A stretch of 64,000 bases of DNA from Lachnospiraceae bacterium (GCA_017634975.1 JAGBMJ010000138.1:1-64000), one strand, 5' to 3'; positions 42,610-51,921 are shown, counted from the stretch's first letter. Numbers and translations are program-made. Notes: generated by a model not told the origin, from the sequence alone.

Positions 42610-44019
42610 ATGGTATTCAGCAGTCTGCCGTTTTTGTTTTTCTTTTTACCGGCTTTCCTAATCCTATACTATTTATTTCCCGGCAGGGCGAAAAATTTCG
42701 TCCTGCTGGTTTTCAGTTTGCTCTTTTATGCCTGGGGCGAACCGGTCTATATCCTTCTGATGCTGTTATCGTCCTTTGTGGATTATCTGGACGGAATCCT
42801 GCAGGAAAAGTACGGAACGACACTTCTGCGTAAGCGCATCTTTCTGGCCGGCGCGTTGATCATCAATTTTTCCTTATTGGCATATTTTAAATATGCGGAT
42901 TTTGCAGTGGGGTTCTTTAACCGCGTGACACCATGGTCGGTGGCGCTGCCCGGTGTGGCTTTGCCGGTAGGAATCAGTTTTTACACCTTCCAGACGGTAA
43001 GCTATTCGATTGATGTTTATAAAGGGCGGGTCAAGGTGGAACGCAATTATCTGTCCTATCTGACCTATGTCTCTATGTTTCCGCAGCTGATCGCGGGACC
43101 GATCGTACGGTTTTCTACCGTGCAGGAAGAACTGCACAGGCGGGACGTGAATGAAAGCGGGTTTGTCCGCGGCATGAAACGTTTTCTGCTCGGGCTTCTG
43201 CGCAAAGTGCTGATCGCCAACCAGATCGGTGCATTGTGGGATACGATCCGTGTGGCAGACGGGATTTCGGTTGCTACGGCGTGGCTTGGACTTCTTTGCT
43301 TTACCCTGCAGCTGTATTATGATTTCAGCGCTTACAGTGATATGGCGATCGGTCTGGGATGGATGCTGGGATTTCATTTTCCGGAAAATTTTATCTATCC
43401 GCTGAGTGCTACATCCATTACGGATTTCTGGCACCGCTGGCACATTTCCCTGTCGACATGGTTTCGCGATTATGTTTATATCCCGCTGGGCGGCAATCGT
43501 GTGGGGGTGGCAAAACACCTGCGCAATATGTTCGCCGTGTGGTTCCTGACGGGGTTGTGGCACGGGGCATCGTGGAATTTTGTACTGTGGGGACTCTATC
43601 ACGGCATACTGCTTACTCTGGAAAAATACGTCTGGGGCAAGGGGCTGGCAAAGCTGCCAAAATTCTTTCAGCATCTGTATGCCGTCGTGATCGTGGTATT
43701 CGGTTTCGGAATATTCACGTTTGATGATATGGCAGAGATGGGGAGGTATTTCCCCAAGCTGATCGGGCTGCCGGGCAATGCACTGTTCGGACAGGAGCTG
43801 CTGTGGTATGCGGGTAATTATCTGCCGTTTTTGGTGGTTGCCATCGTATTGGCATTTCCGACCTATCCGTGGTTTCGGAAGAAAATGGAGAAGGCAGATG
43901 TATACCGGAAGAATCTGGCAGCCACGTGCGGCGCGCTTTTGATGCTCGCGCTGTTCATGGTCGCAGTAGCCAGTCTGGTACGCGACACCTACAATCCGTT
44001 TTTGTACTTTAGATTTTAA
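42610..44019 (+). CDS. MBOAT-family O-acyltransferase (AlgI/DltB-like)
   Basis: A 469-residue membrane protein with many hydrophobic helices. SSLPFLFFFLPAFLILYYLFP at the start, YDFSAYSDMAIGLG, ITDFWHRWHISLSTWFRDYVYIPLGGN and the catalytic-site His in TGLWHGASWNF are the normal MBOAT/AlgI markers. It passes acetyl groups across the membrane to an extracellular acceptor, working with the AlgJ-like protein encoded next. It follows the DUF4358 gene after 14 nt. The ribosome site is weak (GAGAGAG), so translational coupling is likely. Confidence 0.9.
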   Translation: MVFSSLPFLFFFLPAFLILYYLFPGRAKNFVLLVFSLLFYAWGEPVYILLMLLSSFVDYLDGILQEKYGTTLLRKRIFLAGALIINFSLLAYFKYADFAVGFFNRVTPWSVALPGVALPVGISFYTFQTVSYSIDVYKGRVKVERNYLSYLTYVSMFPQLIAGPIVRFSTVQEELHRRDVNESGFVRGMKRFLLGLLRKVLIANQIGALWDTIRVADGISVATAWLGLLCFTLQLYYDFSAYSDMAIGLGWMLGFHFPENFIYPLSATSITDFWHRWHISLSTWFRDYVYIPLGGNRVGVAKHLRNMFAVWFLTGLWHGASWNFVLWGLYHGILLTLEKYVWGKGLAKLPKFFQHLYAVVIVVFGFGIFTFDDMAEMGRYFPKLIGLPGNALFGQELLWYAGNYLPFLVVAIVLAFPTYPWFRKKMEKADVYRKNLAATCGALLMLALFMVAVASLVRDTYNPFLYFRF

Positions 44020-44123
44020 AAGAAACCTTGGCTTCTCCCGGGGGGCGGCGTGCCGGCGTGCGTTCCGCACCGGCCGGGACGGGAGGCGGGAACGCTGTCA
44101 GCGAAGCTGATGGATGAGGGGCA

Positions 44124-45350
44124 ATGGAAGATCGAAAACATACTGACAATGAAAAAGAAAAGATTACCATTACCGACCGCGTAGTGGTTTATCTGGTCTG
44201 TGCCATGATCCTGTGCTTCGGCATAGCTTTCTTTGTGACGCCGAAAAAGGAGTTTTCGGAGAGCGAGAACCGGACGCTGGCGAAGGCGCCGGAGTTTACT
44301 TTTGAAAATGTTAAGAGCGGAAGATTTACGGACGGCATCGGTACCTATGCAGCCGATCATTTTCCGATGCGCGACAGTTTTTTGAGTATCATGACCGAGA
44401 CGGAGCGCTTGAGCGGGCGGAAAGAAATCAATGGCGTGTACCTGGCACAGGACGGATCCCTGATCGAAGTATACGATGCGCCGGTCAATACGGAAAAACA
44501 GATCACGCAGTTTGCCAAACTGGCGCAGAACGTAGAAAATGCACAGTGTTATCTGATGCTGGTACCGACGGCGGTAAGCATCTATGAGGACAGACTGCCG
44601 GAGAATTCGCCGGATGCAGCAGCGCAGAAGATTCCGGAAAGTAACCGGCCGACACAGAGGCAGACGATCGACCGGATCTATGCGGCGATGCCGGAGAAGA
44701 TGCATACGATCCAGGTAGCGGATCTCTTAAAGGCAGATGCACAGTGGACATTACAGGCCGGCGGAGAGGATGCAGCGGCCAGACGTTTATACTATTGTAC
44801 CGATCATCACTGGACGACTTACGGTGCTTATGTGGGCTATCAGGAATTTTGTCTGGCAGCCGGATTGGAACCGGAGGCTTTAACAGATTATGCAGCGGAA
44901 GTGGTATCCGAGGATTTCCGAGGAACCATTTATTCCAAATTAAACGATCCGTATTTCGGAACGGATACGATCATTTCATATTCGAATCCGGATTGGAAAC
45001 TTACGGTAGAGTATTCCGATACCAAAGGGGTGACAGATACCATATACAATCCGGAATACTTATCGCAGAAAGATCAGTATTCCTATTTCTTAAACAATAT
45101 CCATCCGATGGTCACCATCACGAATGATGCGGTTTCGGATGGCGCTATTGCGGTGGTCAAGGATAGTTATGCAAACTGCTTTGTACCGTTTCTTCTGAAC
45201 CATTATCATACCGTCTATGTTTTTGACACCCGCTACTACAAGGGCGGCCCGTCAAAATTCATCAATGAGCATCCCGACATTACGGATGTACTCGTTCTCT
45301 ACAATATGAACACCATCGACAACGATAACGGTATCGGGGGCATCTACTGA
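44124..45350 (+). CDS. DHHW-family protein (AlgJ/AlgX-like acetyl transferase partner)
   Basis: A 408-residue protein with one N-terminal membrane helix (residues about 16-38) and an outside domain. FSESENRTLAKAPEFT, YAADHFPMRDSFL, YYCTDHHWTTYGAYVGYQEF (the DHHW signature) and VVKDSYANCFVPFLLNHY are typical. Like AlgJ/AlgX it probably transfers the acetyl group handed over by the MBOAT protein to the polymer. GATGAGGGGC lies before the ATG. The 104-nt GC-rich gap to the MBOAT gene holds a hairpin (about 44049-44073) without T-run. Confidence 0.85.
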   Translation: MEDRKHTDNEKEKITITDRVVVYLVCAMILCFGIAFFVTPKKEFSESENRTLAKAPEFTFENVKSGRFTDGIGTYAADHFPMRDSFLSIMTETERLSGRKEINGVYLAQDGSLIEVYDAPVNTEKQITQFAKLAQNVENAQCYLMLVPTAVSIYEDRLPENSPDAAAQKIPESNRPTQRQTIDRIYAAMPEKMHTIQVADLLKADAQWTLQAGGEDAAARRLYYCTDHHWTTYGAYVGYQEFCLAAGLEPEALTDYAAEVVSEDFRGTIYSKLNDPYFGTDTIISYSNPDWKLTVEYSDTKGVTDTIYNPEYLSQKDQYSYFLNNIHPMVTITNDAVSDGAIAVVKDSYANCFVPFLLNHYHTVYVFDTRYYKGGPSKFINEHPDITDVLVLYNMNTIDNDNGIGGIY

Positions 45351-45371
45351 TCGCCCACTGTTTTTTATTCA

Positions 45372-45401
45372 TTCACACGATGCGGCGTGTAGTTCACACG
45401 A
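45372..45401. repeat. Pair of direct repeats TTCACACGA
   Basis: TTCACACGA occurs at 45372-45380 and 45393-45401, a 21-bp pitch (two helical turns), in the 128-nt spacer before the DUF4173-type gene. It could be a tandem protein-binding site. An ACACG/CGTGT dyad overlaps the first copy. Confidence 0.4.
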
Positions 45402-45478
45402 AAAGCCGACATATCGATCCCGGATCAGGGTACATTCATATCATCAAGTGATCTGTATCTGAAATAAAGGAGAAAACG

Positions 45479-47032
45479 ATGATGAATGAAGAACAGACGA
45501 ATGGAATGGGAGAAGGCTTTCGGCAACCGGTAAACGGATCTTATGCCACGCCGGCAGATGATTCATGGAAACAGATGTTTTCCGCGCAGCCGAATTCGGT
45601 TACTTATACTGTACCAAGATATATGGGCAAGACGGATACCGAAGCCAACAAGCGGATGAGCGAGAATTTTTCGTTCTTTGGGCCGGCAACGGCTATGTAT
45701 GCCATATTCTATGCGATCTGCATGTACAAAAACGATGCGGGGATCGCATTTTTTGCTTTTATTACGGCAACAGCAGTGTTCTTTTATGAAGCGATGCGCC
45801 GGCTGGAAATGGAGGTTAAAAAGGGGAGCGGTTTTTATCTAGCAGGAATGCTTCTGCTGGCAGTATCTACGTTCTGTACGGATGATATGCGGATCATCGT
45901 AATGAATAAAACAGGGATCTTTCTGCTGATGATCAGCCTGCTGTTACGGCAATTCTATAATACTGCCGAATGGGGGCCGGGAAAATATCTGGAGAGCATT
46001 CTGGCGACCATATTCGGTTCGCTGGAGGAACTGAAGCAGCCGTTCCGGGACGGAAAAGCATCTATGAAAAACGGAACGAAGGAAAAGAAGATGCTGGCAT
46101 GGAATGCTCTTCTGGGAGTGCTGGTCGCAATACCGTTTCTTGTAGCGGTAATACTGCTTTTGTCGAGCGCGGATATATTTTTTGAACAGCTGACGAAGAG
46201 CCTTTTTGATAATATGAATGTTTCGGAATCTTCCGGGATGCTATGGAGAACACTGGCGGTATTTTTCGGAAGCTATGCTTTGCTGGTATGTCTGTGCAGA
46301 CATACGATCTGTGAAGAGGTAACAGATAAGCGGACCGGGGAGCCGGTGACTGCGATCACGGCTACCAGCCTGCTGACGTTCGTCTATATCATTTTTTCCG
46401 GAATACAGATCTTCGGATTATTCCTGGGCAAACTGCAGCTGCCGAAAGAGTATACCTATGCGGAATATGCGAAAGAAGGTTTTTATCAGCTGCTGGCAGT
46501 CGGCGTTTTGAATCTGGCCATTGTGCTCATCTGTCTGAAATATGTCCGTGAGAGCAGGGGACTGAAGGCGGTCCTGACGATCATGTCGGTATGTACTTAT
46601 ATTATGATCGCTTCCAGTGCAATGCGTCTGATCATGTATGTACAGGCCTATAATCTTACCTTCTCCCGGGTACTGGGCTTGTGGACGGTGCTCCTGCTGG
46701 CGGTATTGTTTGCCGGCGTGATGATGCAGATCTTCAAAAAAGATTTTCCGCTGTTCCGTTACAGTATGGCGGCGGCGACGATCCTGTATCTGGGTCTGTC
46801 TTTTGCACATCCGGACTATATCATCGCGTCCGTGAATGTGAAGCAGGAGCGGATCGATAATTACTATCTGAGCCGTCTGAGCGCCGATGCCGCGCCGGTG
46901 CTGGTTCCGTATATCCGACAGGAGCCGGATTTCGGGGATCGTTATCTGAACAGCATTGCGCAGTGGAAAGATATGATCGATCCGAGAACCTTTAATGTCT
47001 CCCGTTACCGGGCAGTGAATCTCTTGCCGTGA
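45479..47032 (+). CDS. DUF4153/DUF4173-type polytopic membrane protein
   Basis: A 517-residue protein. About 50 hydrophilic residues precede some 10-12 membrane helices, and the C-terminal 60 residues (NVKQERIDNYYLSRLSADAAPVLVPYI) lie outside the last helix. The arrangement and this tail match the DUF4153/DUF4173 group of clostridial membrane proteins. No function is established. AAAGGAG at 45467-45473 serves either of two adjacent ATG codons (45479, 45482). Confidence 0.7.
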   Translation: MMNEEQTNGMGEGFRQPVNGSYATPADDSWKQMFSAQPNSVTYTVPRYMGKTDTEANKRMSENFSFFGPATAMYAIFYAICMYKNDAGIAFFAFITATAVFFYEAMRRLEMEVKKGSGFYLAGMLLLAVSTFCTDDMRIIVMNKTGIFLLMISLLLRQFYNTAEWGPGKYLESILATIFGSLEELKQPFRDGKASMKNGTKEKKMLAWNALLGVLVAIPFLVAVILLLSSADIFFEQLTKSLFDNMNVSESSGMLWRTLAVFFGSYALLVCLCRHTICEEVTDKRTGEPVTAITATSLLTFVYIIFSGIQIFGLFLGKLQLPKEYTYAEYAKEGFYQLLAVGVLNLAIVLICLKYVRESRGLKAVLTIMSVCTYIMIASSAMRLIMYVQAYNLTFSRVLGLWTVLLLAVLFAGVMMQIFKKDFPLFRYSMAAATILYLGLSFAHPDYIIASVNVKQERIDNYYLSRLSADAAPVLVPYIRQEPDFGDRYLNSIAQWKDMIDPRTFNVSRYRAVNLLP

Positions 47033-47151
47033 GAACGGTCACCTGTCTTAATTTTTCTTATTGTATTGACAGAGATTATCTGGTAATCTGACTCTGTGAC
47101 AGATATACAAAACGTAAGAGATCATAAGACAGGTGCAGAAGGAGATAAGAG

Positions 47152-47646
47152 ATGAGCGAAAACGGGACCGGAGATTTGCAGCCGAAGAAGGTATCCGATT
47201 CCATAACCAAGCAGTTTCATGTTGTGATGCATGAGCATATCAACGGCATCAACCGGCTGTTTGGCGGACAGCTGCTGTCGTGGATCGATGAGATTGCTGC
47301 GATCACGGCGAAACGTCATTGCGGCAGGGATGCGACAACGGTGGCCGTGGATAACCTGCAGTTCAAATCGGGGGCATATTTAAACGATTTGGTGGTACTG
47401 GTGGGCAAGGTGACCTATGTGGGAAATACATCTCTGGAGGTGCGTGTGGATTCCTATGTGGAGACGAATGACGGCACCAGGCATCCGATCAACCGCGCCT
47501 ATTTTGTGATGGTCTGCATGGGGGATAATGACCGGCCGGCAAAGGTGCCGCCGCTGCTGATTGAAAACGATGCGGAGCAGTATGAGTGGGAGAACGGACA
47601 GAAACGCAAAGAACTGCGTGAACAGCGTAAACGCGAAGGATATTAA
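47152..47646 (+). CDS. Hotdog-fold acyl-CoA thioesterase
   Basis: A 164-residue single hotdog domain. HINGINRLFGGQLLSWIDEIAAITAKRH carries the N/D...GG...D pattern of BFIT/YciA-type acyl-CoA hydrolases, and NLQFKSGAYLNDLV and SLEVRVDSYVE the following strands. It hydrolyses acyl-CoA to free acid and CoA; substrate unknown. GGAGATAAGAG precedes the ATG. TTGACA at 47066-47071 may be its -35 box, but a clear -10 is not seen. The aminopeptidase gene follows after 38 nt. Confidence 0.85.
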   Translation: MSENGTGDLQPKKVSDSITKQFHVVMHEHINGINRLFGGQLLSWIDEIAAITAKRHCGRDATTVAVDNLQFKSGAYLNDLVVLVGKVTYVGNTSLEVRVDSYVETNDGTRHPINRAYFVMVCMGDNDRPAKVPPLLIENDAEQYEWENGQKRKELREQRKREGY

Positions 47647-47684
47647 TCACGCTGACGGATGAGGGGATAAGAAGGGAATTATCA

Positions 47685-48998
47685 ATGGATAACAACAAAG
47701 GATTACTGGAATTCTTAGATCGCAGTCCGGTGAATTTTCTTGCGATCGATAATATGCGAAAGGAACTGGAAGAGAAGGGGGCCATCCGGCTTTCGGAGAC
47801 GGATGCATGGAAACTCGCGAAAGGAAAGACTTACTATGTGACGCGGAACGGGTCTGCCCTGATCGCGTTCCGGATCCCGAAAAAAGAACCGATCGGATTT
47901 CAGATCATGGCGAGCCATTGCGATTCGCCGACGTTCCGGATCAAAACGCACCCGGAACTAGAGGTGGAGCAAAAATATGTAAAGCTGAATATCGAGAAGT
48001 ACGGCGGTATGCTCTGCGAGTCCTGGTTTGACCGGCCGCTGTCTGTGGCAGGCAGGGTACTGGTACGTACCGGAGAAGGTATTGAGAGCCGGCTGGTCTG
48101 TGTTGACCGGGATCTGCTGATCATCCCGCGGCTGGCGATCCATATGAACCGTGAGGCAAATGATGGCGTTAAGATCAATGTACAGAAAGATATGCTGCCG
48201 CTCTTTGCGGAAGCCGGGGAAGATGCAAAGGGAGGTTTCCTGCGGCTGATCGCGGAAGCGTGCGATGCAGATCCGGAACAGATCCTGGAGACAGAGTTGT
48301 ATCTGTATAATCGGGAAAAAGGAACGCGATTTGGGCTGAACAACGAGTTTATCGCCAGCGGACGGCTGGATGATCTGCAGTGTGCCTATGCATCCCTGCA
48401 GGGCTTTTTGAATGCAGAAACAGGAAAGAGCATCGCCGTGCACTGTGTGTACGATAATGAAGAAGTGGGAAGCACCACCAAACAGGGGGCGGCATCGACC
48501 TTCCTTTCCGATGTGCTGCACCGTATCAATACGGCATTAGGCGGAACGGAGGAGGATTACCATCGTCTGGTGCGCAGCGGCTTTATGGTATCGGCGGACA
48601 ATGCGCATGCGGTGCATCCCAATTATACGGAAAAGGCGGATCCGACCAATCGACCGTATCTGAACGGAGGTATCGTGATCAAATACAGTGCCAACCAGAA
48701 ATACACCACCGATGCGGTTTCCGGTGCGATCTTCCGGGAACTGTGTCATATGACGGAGGTGCCGGTACAGGAGTTTCATAACCGCTCCGATATGCTCGGA
48801 GGTTCTACGCTTGGTAACATTTCCGGAGCGCAGGTGCCGGTCAATACCGTGGATATCGGTCTGCCTCAGCTGGCGATGCATTCTTCTTATGAAACCGCTG
48901 GGGCAAAAGATACGGAATACCTGATCCGTGTGGCACAGGAATTGTTCTCCACAGCGGTGCAGACCAAAGGCGACGGTAATTACCGGATCCTTGCCTGA
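47685..48998 (+). CDS. M18-family aminopeptidase
   Basis: A 437-residue metallo-aminopeptidase. Metal ligands can be placed in MASHCDSP (His), SGRLDDLQC (Asp), YDNEEVGS (two Glu, one catalytic), SADNAHAVHPN (Asp) and QLAMHSSYE (His). M18 enzymes cut N-terminal acidic or neutral residues and form large dodecamers in the cytoplasm. It is of normal length and is probably co-transcribed with the thioesterase. A large palindrome follows the stop codon and may act as terminator. Confidence 0.92.
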   Translation: MDNNKGLLEFLDRSPVNFLAIDNMRKELEEKGAIRLSETDAWKLAKGKTYYVTRNGSALIAFRIPKKEPIGFQIMASHCDSPTFRIKTHPELEVEQKYVKLNIEKYGGMLCESWFDRPLSVAGRVLVRTGEGIESRLVCVDRDLLIIPRLAIHMNREANDGVKINVQKDMLPLFAEAGEDAKGGFLRLIAEACDADPEQILETELYLYNREKGTRFGLNNEFIASGRLDDLQCAYASLQGFLNAETGKSIAVHCVYDNEEVGSTTKQGAASTFLSDVLHRINTALGGTEEDYHRLVRSGFMVSADNAHAVHPNYTEKADPTNRPYLNGGIVIKYSANQKYTTDAVSGAIFRELCHMTEVPVQEFHNRSDMLGGSTLGNISGAQVPVNTVDIGLPQLAMHSSYETAGAKDTEYLIRVAQELFSTAVQTKGDGNYRILA

Positions 48999-49010
48999 CG
49001 ACCAAGCTTA

Positions 49011-49051
49011 GGGACGGTTCTCCGGCTGAAACTGAGCCGGAGAACCGTCCC
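49011..49051. repeat. 17-bp perfect inverted repeat with GGGACGGTTCT core
   Basis: The left arm 49011-49027 (starting GGGACGGTTCT) and right arm 49035-49051 (ending AGAACCGTCCC) are exact complements around a 7-nt loop. There is no T-run. The same core occurs at 61429-61484 and, shortened, in the loops at 19143 and 26458, so this is a dispersed palindrome family. Confidence 0.85.
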
Positions 49052-49194
49052 TGTGGCTGAGCTATGCGGAAAAAACTTGCTTTTCCATGGTGGATGTTAT
49101 AAACTAGTGCATCAGTGGGGCATTCCGCCCATAAGAGGATAAGCGGCACAGGGGAAGGCCGCAGGTAAGCAAACAATATAAAGGAGTGAAAAAA

Positions 49195-50112
49195 ATGAGC
49201 AAGAGTTTTGATGATCTGATGTCAAAAGTATCGTCCGTAAGCACCAAGAAGGTTTCCGTAGCCTGTGCGCAGGACAGTGCCGTGCTGGAAGCGGTAGATG
49301 TAGCAAAGAAGAAAGGCATCGCAGATGCGATCCTGGTCGGTGACAAGGCAAAGATGGAGTCCATCGCAAAAGAGATGAACATCGATCTGTCCCAGTTTGA
49401 GATCATTGACGAGCCGGATATGATCGCAGCCGCACACAAGGCAGTAGAGCTGGTACACAACGGTAAGGCAGATATGTATATGAAGGGTATTATCGATACC
49501 AAGAATTTCTTAAAGAGCGTGCTGGATAAGGAAGTGGGGCTGCGTACCGACAAAACACTGTCCCACGTATGCGTATTCGAGATCAAAGGACACGAAGGGC
49601 TGCTGTTCCTGACCGATGTGGCATTTATCCCGTATCCGACGCTGGACGATAAGAAGGCGATCATCAACAATACCGTAGAGATCGCACATGCCTGCGGTAT
49701 CGCTGAACCGAAGGTGGCTCCGGTGGCTGCTGTCGAAGTCGTTAACCCGAAGATGCCGGCGACGGTAGAAGCGGACGAACTGACCAAGATGTGTGCAGAA
49801 GGTCAGATCACCGGCTGCGTTGTAGACGGACCGCTGTCTCTGGATCTTGCGATCGATCGTGAGGCTGCAAAGCACAAGGGTGCAGAAGGCCGCAAGATCG
49901 TTGGCGATGCGGATGTGATCCTGTTCCCGGATATTCATGCAGGTAACCTGGTTTACAAGACCTTGACGCATCTGTGTGACTGCAAGAATGGTAACATCAT
50001 GACCGGTACCAAGGCTCCGGTCATCCTGACCAGCCGTTCCGATTCCACCGAAGTAAAGGTGAACTCGCTGGCATTGGCTGCGATCGTTGCAGAGCATTTC
50101 CAGAATGCATAA
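49195..50112 (+). CDS. ptb: Phosphate butyryltransferase
   Basis: A 305-residue member of the PTA/PTB family. ADMYMKGIIDTKNFLKSVLD, LLFLTDVAFIPYP, VVDGPLSLDLAID and DVILFPDIHAGNLVYKTL are family segments. It turns butyryl-CoA and phosphate into butyryl phosphate, which butyrate kinase then uses to make ATP. The ATG at 49195 follows AAGGAGTG; a GTG at 49186 is inside that site. ptb and buk are usually adjacent, but here buk lies about 1.9 kb downstream. A phosphate acetyltransferase-like specificity cannot be ruled out from sequence alone, though the pairing favours butyrate. Confidence 0.88.
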   Translation: MSKSFDDLMSKVSSVSTKKVSVACAQDSAVLEAVDVAKKKGIADAILVGDKAKMESIAKEMNIDLSQFEIIDEPDMIAAAHKAVELVHNGKADMYMKGIIDTKNFLKSVLDKEVGLRTDKTLSHVCVFEIKGHEGLLFLTDVAFIPYPTLDDKKAIINNTVEIAHACGIAEPKVAPVAAVEVVNPKMPATVEADELTKMCAEGQITGCVVDGPLSLDLAIDREAAKHKGAEGRKIVGDADVILFPDIHAGNLVYKTLTHLCDCKNGNIMTGTKAPVILTSRSDSTEVKVNSLALAAIVAEHFQNA

Positions 50113-50132
50113 ATCTAACCGGTAAGGAACTG

Positions 50133-50173
50133 ACAGCCATTTGCGGCAGCAATGCAGTGAATGGCTGTTTTTA
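50133..50173 (+). terminator. Intrinsic terminator after ptb
   Basis: ACAGCCATT (50133-50141) pairs with AATGGCTGT (50160-50168), with an inner TGC/GCA pair, followed by five T residues. It cuts ptb off from the genes downstream. Confidence 0.8.
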
Positions 50174-50193
50174 TAATAAACGATTGTGTTTAT

Positions 50194-50217
50194 TATAAGC
50201 CTCCGGCGGATGCGCAC
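50194..50217. repeat. Dispersed repeat, copy A (inverted relative to 53137-53161)
   Basis: TATAAGCCTCCGGC followed by GGATGCGCAC recurs on the opposite strand at 53137-53161 with one indel/mismatch. The two copies bracket trmL, the membrane protein gene and buk. Confidence 0.65.
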
Positions 50218-50225
50218 TTCTTCAC

Positions 50226-50290
50226 TGCGTTACGCATAGAGATTTTCTAACGGTAAAACCGTAAGAAAATCATCTATCGCGCGTAATGAA
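50226..50290. repeat. Long imperfect hairpin
   Basis: GATTTTCTAACGGT (50241-50254) and ACCGTAAGAAAATC (50258-50271) pair with one mismatch; GTTACGC-ATAGA outside pairs with TCTAT-GCGCGTAA. No T-run follows. It probably belongs to the same small repeat element as copy A just to its left. Confidence 0.55.
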
Positions 50291-50358
50291 AATGTTGCTG
50301 GCGCAAGCATTCTACAAGCAGAACGCAAATAAGACTATCGAAACAGAGAGGGGATGGC

Positions 50359-50856
50359 ATGAATATCGTATTACATCAACCCGAGATCCCGCACAATACC
50401 GGCGCTATCGGGCGTACCTGTGTGGCAACCGGCACCAAACTGCATCTGATCGAACCGCTGGGTTTTCGGCTGACCGAGCAGGCAGTCAAACGCGCCGGGA
50501 TGGATTATTGGGACCAGCTGGACTATGCCCGGTATCTCAATTACGAAGACTTTTTGGAGCGCAATCCCGGGGCAAAGATCTGGTACGCGACCACCAAGGC
50601 AAAGTATTGCTATACCGATGTGGCGTACGGCCCGGAGGACTATATTATGTTCGGCAAGGAGAGTGCCGGCATTCCGGAAGAGATCCTGGTGGATCACGAG
50701 GAGCAGTGCATCCGTATCCCGATGCTGCCGACCATCCGCTCCCTGAATCTGGCCAATTCTGCCAGTATCGTCCTTTATGAGGCACTGAGGCAGCAGGGCT
50801 TTGCCGGGATGGAGCAGGCCGGAGAACTGCATCGTCTGCATTGGAAGGGACAGTGA
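50359..50856 (+). CDS. trmL: tRNA (cytidine(34)-2'-O)-methyltransferase
   Basis: A 165-residue SpoU-type (SPOUT) methyltransferase of TrmL size. NIVLHQPEIPHNTGAIGRTC binds tRNA at the dimer face; FGKESAGIPEEIL and IPMLPTIRSLNLANSASIVLYEAL form the knotted AdoMet site. It methylates the wobble ribose of certain leucine tRNAs. GAGAGGGGATGGC precedes the ATG. A second open frame from 50286 overlaps it in another phase but lacks family features. Confidence 0.92.
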   Translation: MNIVLHQPEIPHNTGAIGRTCVATGTKLHLIEPLGFRLTEQAVKRAGMDYWDQLDYARYLNYEDFLERNPGAKIWYATTKAKYCYTDVAYGPEDYIMFGKESAGIPEEILVDHEEQCIRIPMLPTIRSLNLANSASIVLYEALRQQGFAGMEQAGELHRLHWKGQ

Positions 50857-50993
50857 TACATTCAGAAAACCGAAAAGGCAACCTGCAGTAGCATGTATTT
50901 CAAGCCGGATTGGTAGAAAACCATCCGGCTTTTGCGGTATGATACAGGCAGAATCGTTGTACAGGCAACTGATGAGAAAGCGGGGGAGGGATT

Positions 50994-51899
50994 ATGTCAT
51001 CAAATTTCATAGAAATAGCAAAGATTTCATGTATTATTTTGCCGATCCTTTTTGGATTGCATAAGGTATACCGGATTTTGATCGAAAAGAAGTATCCCAC
51101 GATCATGTTGTATCAGCCGGAGCAGGGGCGGGCCGAAGTAAGACTCTTTCGACTGGGAAAATTCGGCGGTATGAGATATGACGATTATGATTTTTGGGAA
51201 GGAGACGGTGTAGGTAAGTTGTATCAGCCGCAAGAGTTATTGGGGGTGCTGATCCTTACGGTTTTTATAGGACATGTAGTGTCCTTTCTTTTGGATTCGG
51301 ATCTGCATACGATGAAGATTTTGATGTTCGGGTTTGCAGCGGTAATTGATCTGGGGATCTTTGCGTTTGCTGCCACAGGAAGACATCAGGCCTACATAGC
51401 GCTGCGAAAATATATTCGCAATAAAGATGCGCAGCAGGAGCCGATGCCGGAAATGGGCGTTGTATATGATACCAAGCCGGCAGAGGATATGTGCATGGCG
51501 GGATTGGATCGGGAAGGAATGATGGCGCACTTTCCGCTGCTCCCGAAGGAGGAGATCTGGAGGATTTACAGGGAATCCGTAGTCAAAAAGTTTGACCGGT
51601 ATCAGAGAAAGAGAACGACTGCTGCGGTAATACTTGTGATGACGATTGGCGTAGTGATAGCAGGTTTTGCGATCACAAAACAACCGCTCGTTGCAGGTGG
51701 CGGTGTACTGTTTTTGCTCGTAGAAGGGATCATTATGGGAATTTGCGGAGTGGAGTCCTGCCCGTATTGCGGCAAAGGCAGGCGCTCCGGCGAGGATTAT
51801 TGCTGGAATTGTAAGGGCGCAATGACCAAACGTGCGATCATTCTTTTTAAGCAGGAGAATTTCGAAACTCCTGCGGATCAGACACTGCAGGACTTGTAA
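50994..51899 (+). CDS. Membrane protein with C-terminal zinc ribbon, function unknown
   Basis: A 301-residue protein that is not recognised. Hydrophobic segments lie near residues 5-25, 83-102, 108-130, 205-222 and 225-245. The tail holds CPYCGKGRRSGEDYCWNCKG, a CxxC...CxxC zinc ribbon, after the last helix. A charged cytoplasmic loop lies between helices 3 and 4. GGGGGAGGG is a strong ribosome site. It lies between trmL and buk with a 137-nt gap before it and a separate buk promoter after it. A membrane-anchored sensor or scaffold is possible but not shown. Confidence 0.6.
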   Translation: MSSNFIEIAKISCIILPILFGLHKVYRILIEKKYPTIMLYQPEQGRAEVRLFRLGKFGGMRYDDYDFWEGDGVGKLYQPQELLGVLILTVFIGHVVSFLLDSDLHTMKILMFGFAAVIDLGIFAFAATGRHQAYIALRKYIRNKDAQQEPMPEMGVVYDTKPAEDMCMAGLDREGMMAHFPLLPKEEIWRIYRESVVKKFDRYQRKRTTAAVILVMTIGVVIAGFAITKQPLVAGGGVLFLLVEGIIMGICGVESCPYCGKGRRSGEDYCWNCKGAMTKRAIILFKQENFETPADQTLQDL

Positions 51900-51921
51900 A
51901 AAATGCGTTTTTTCTCGGGGC

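Noticed and set aside
50286-50780. A plus-strand frame overlapping trmL in another phase
   Set aside because: TrmL has all family motifs; the overlapping frame has none and starts within a repeat hairpin.
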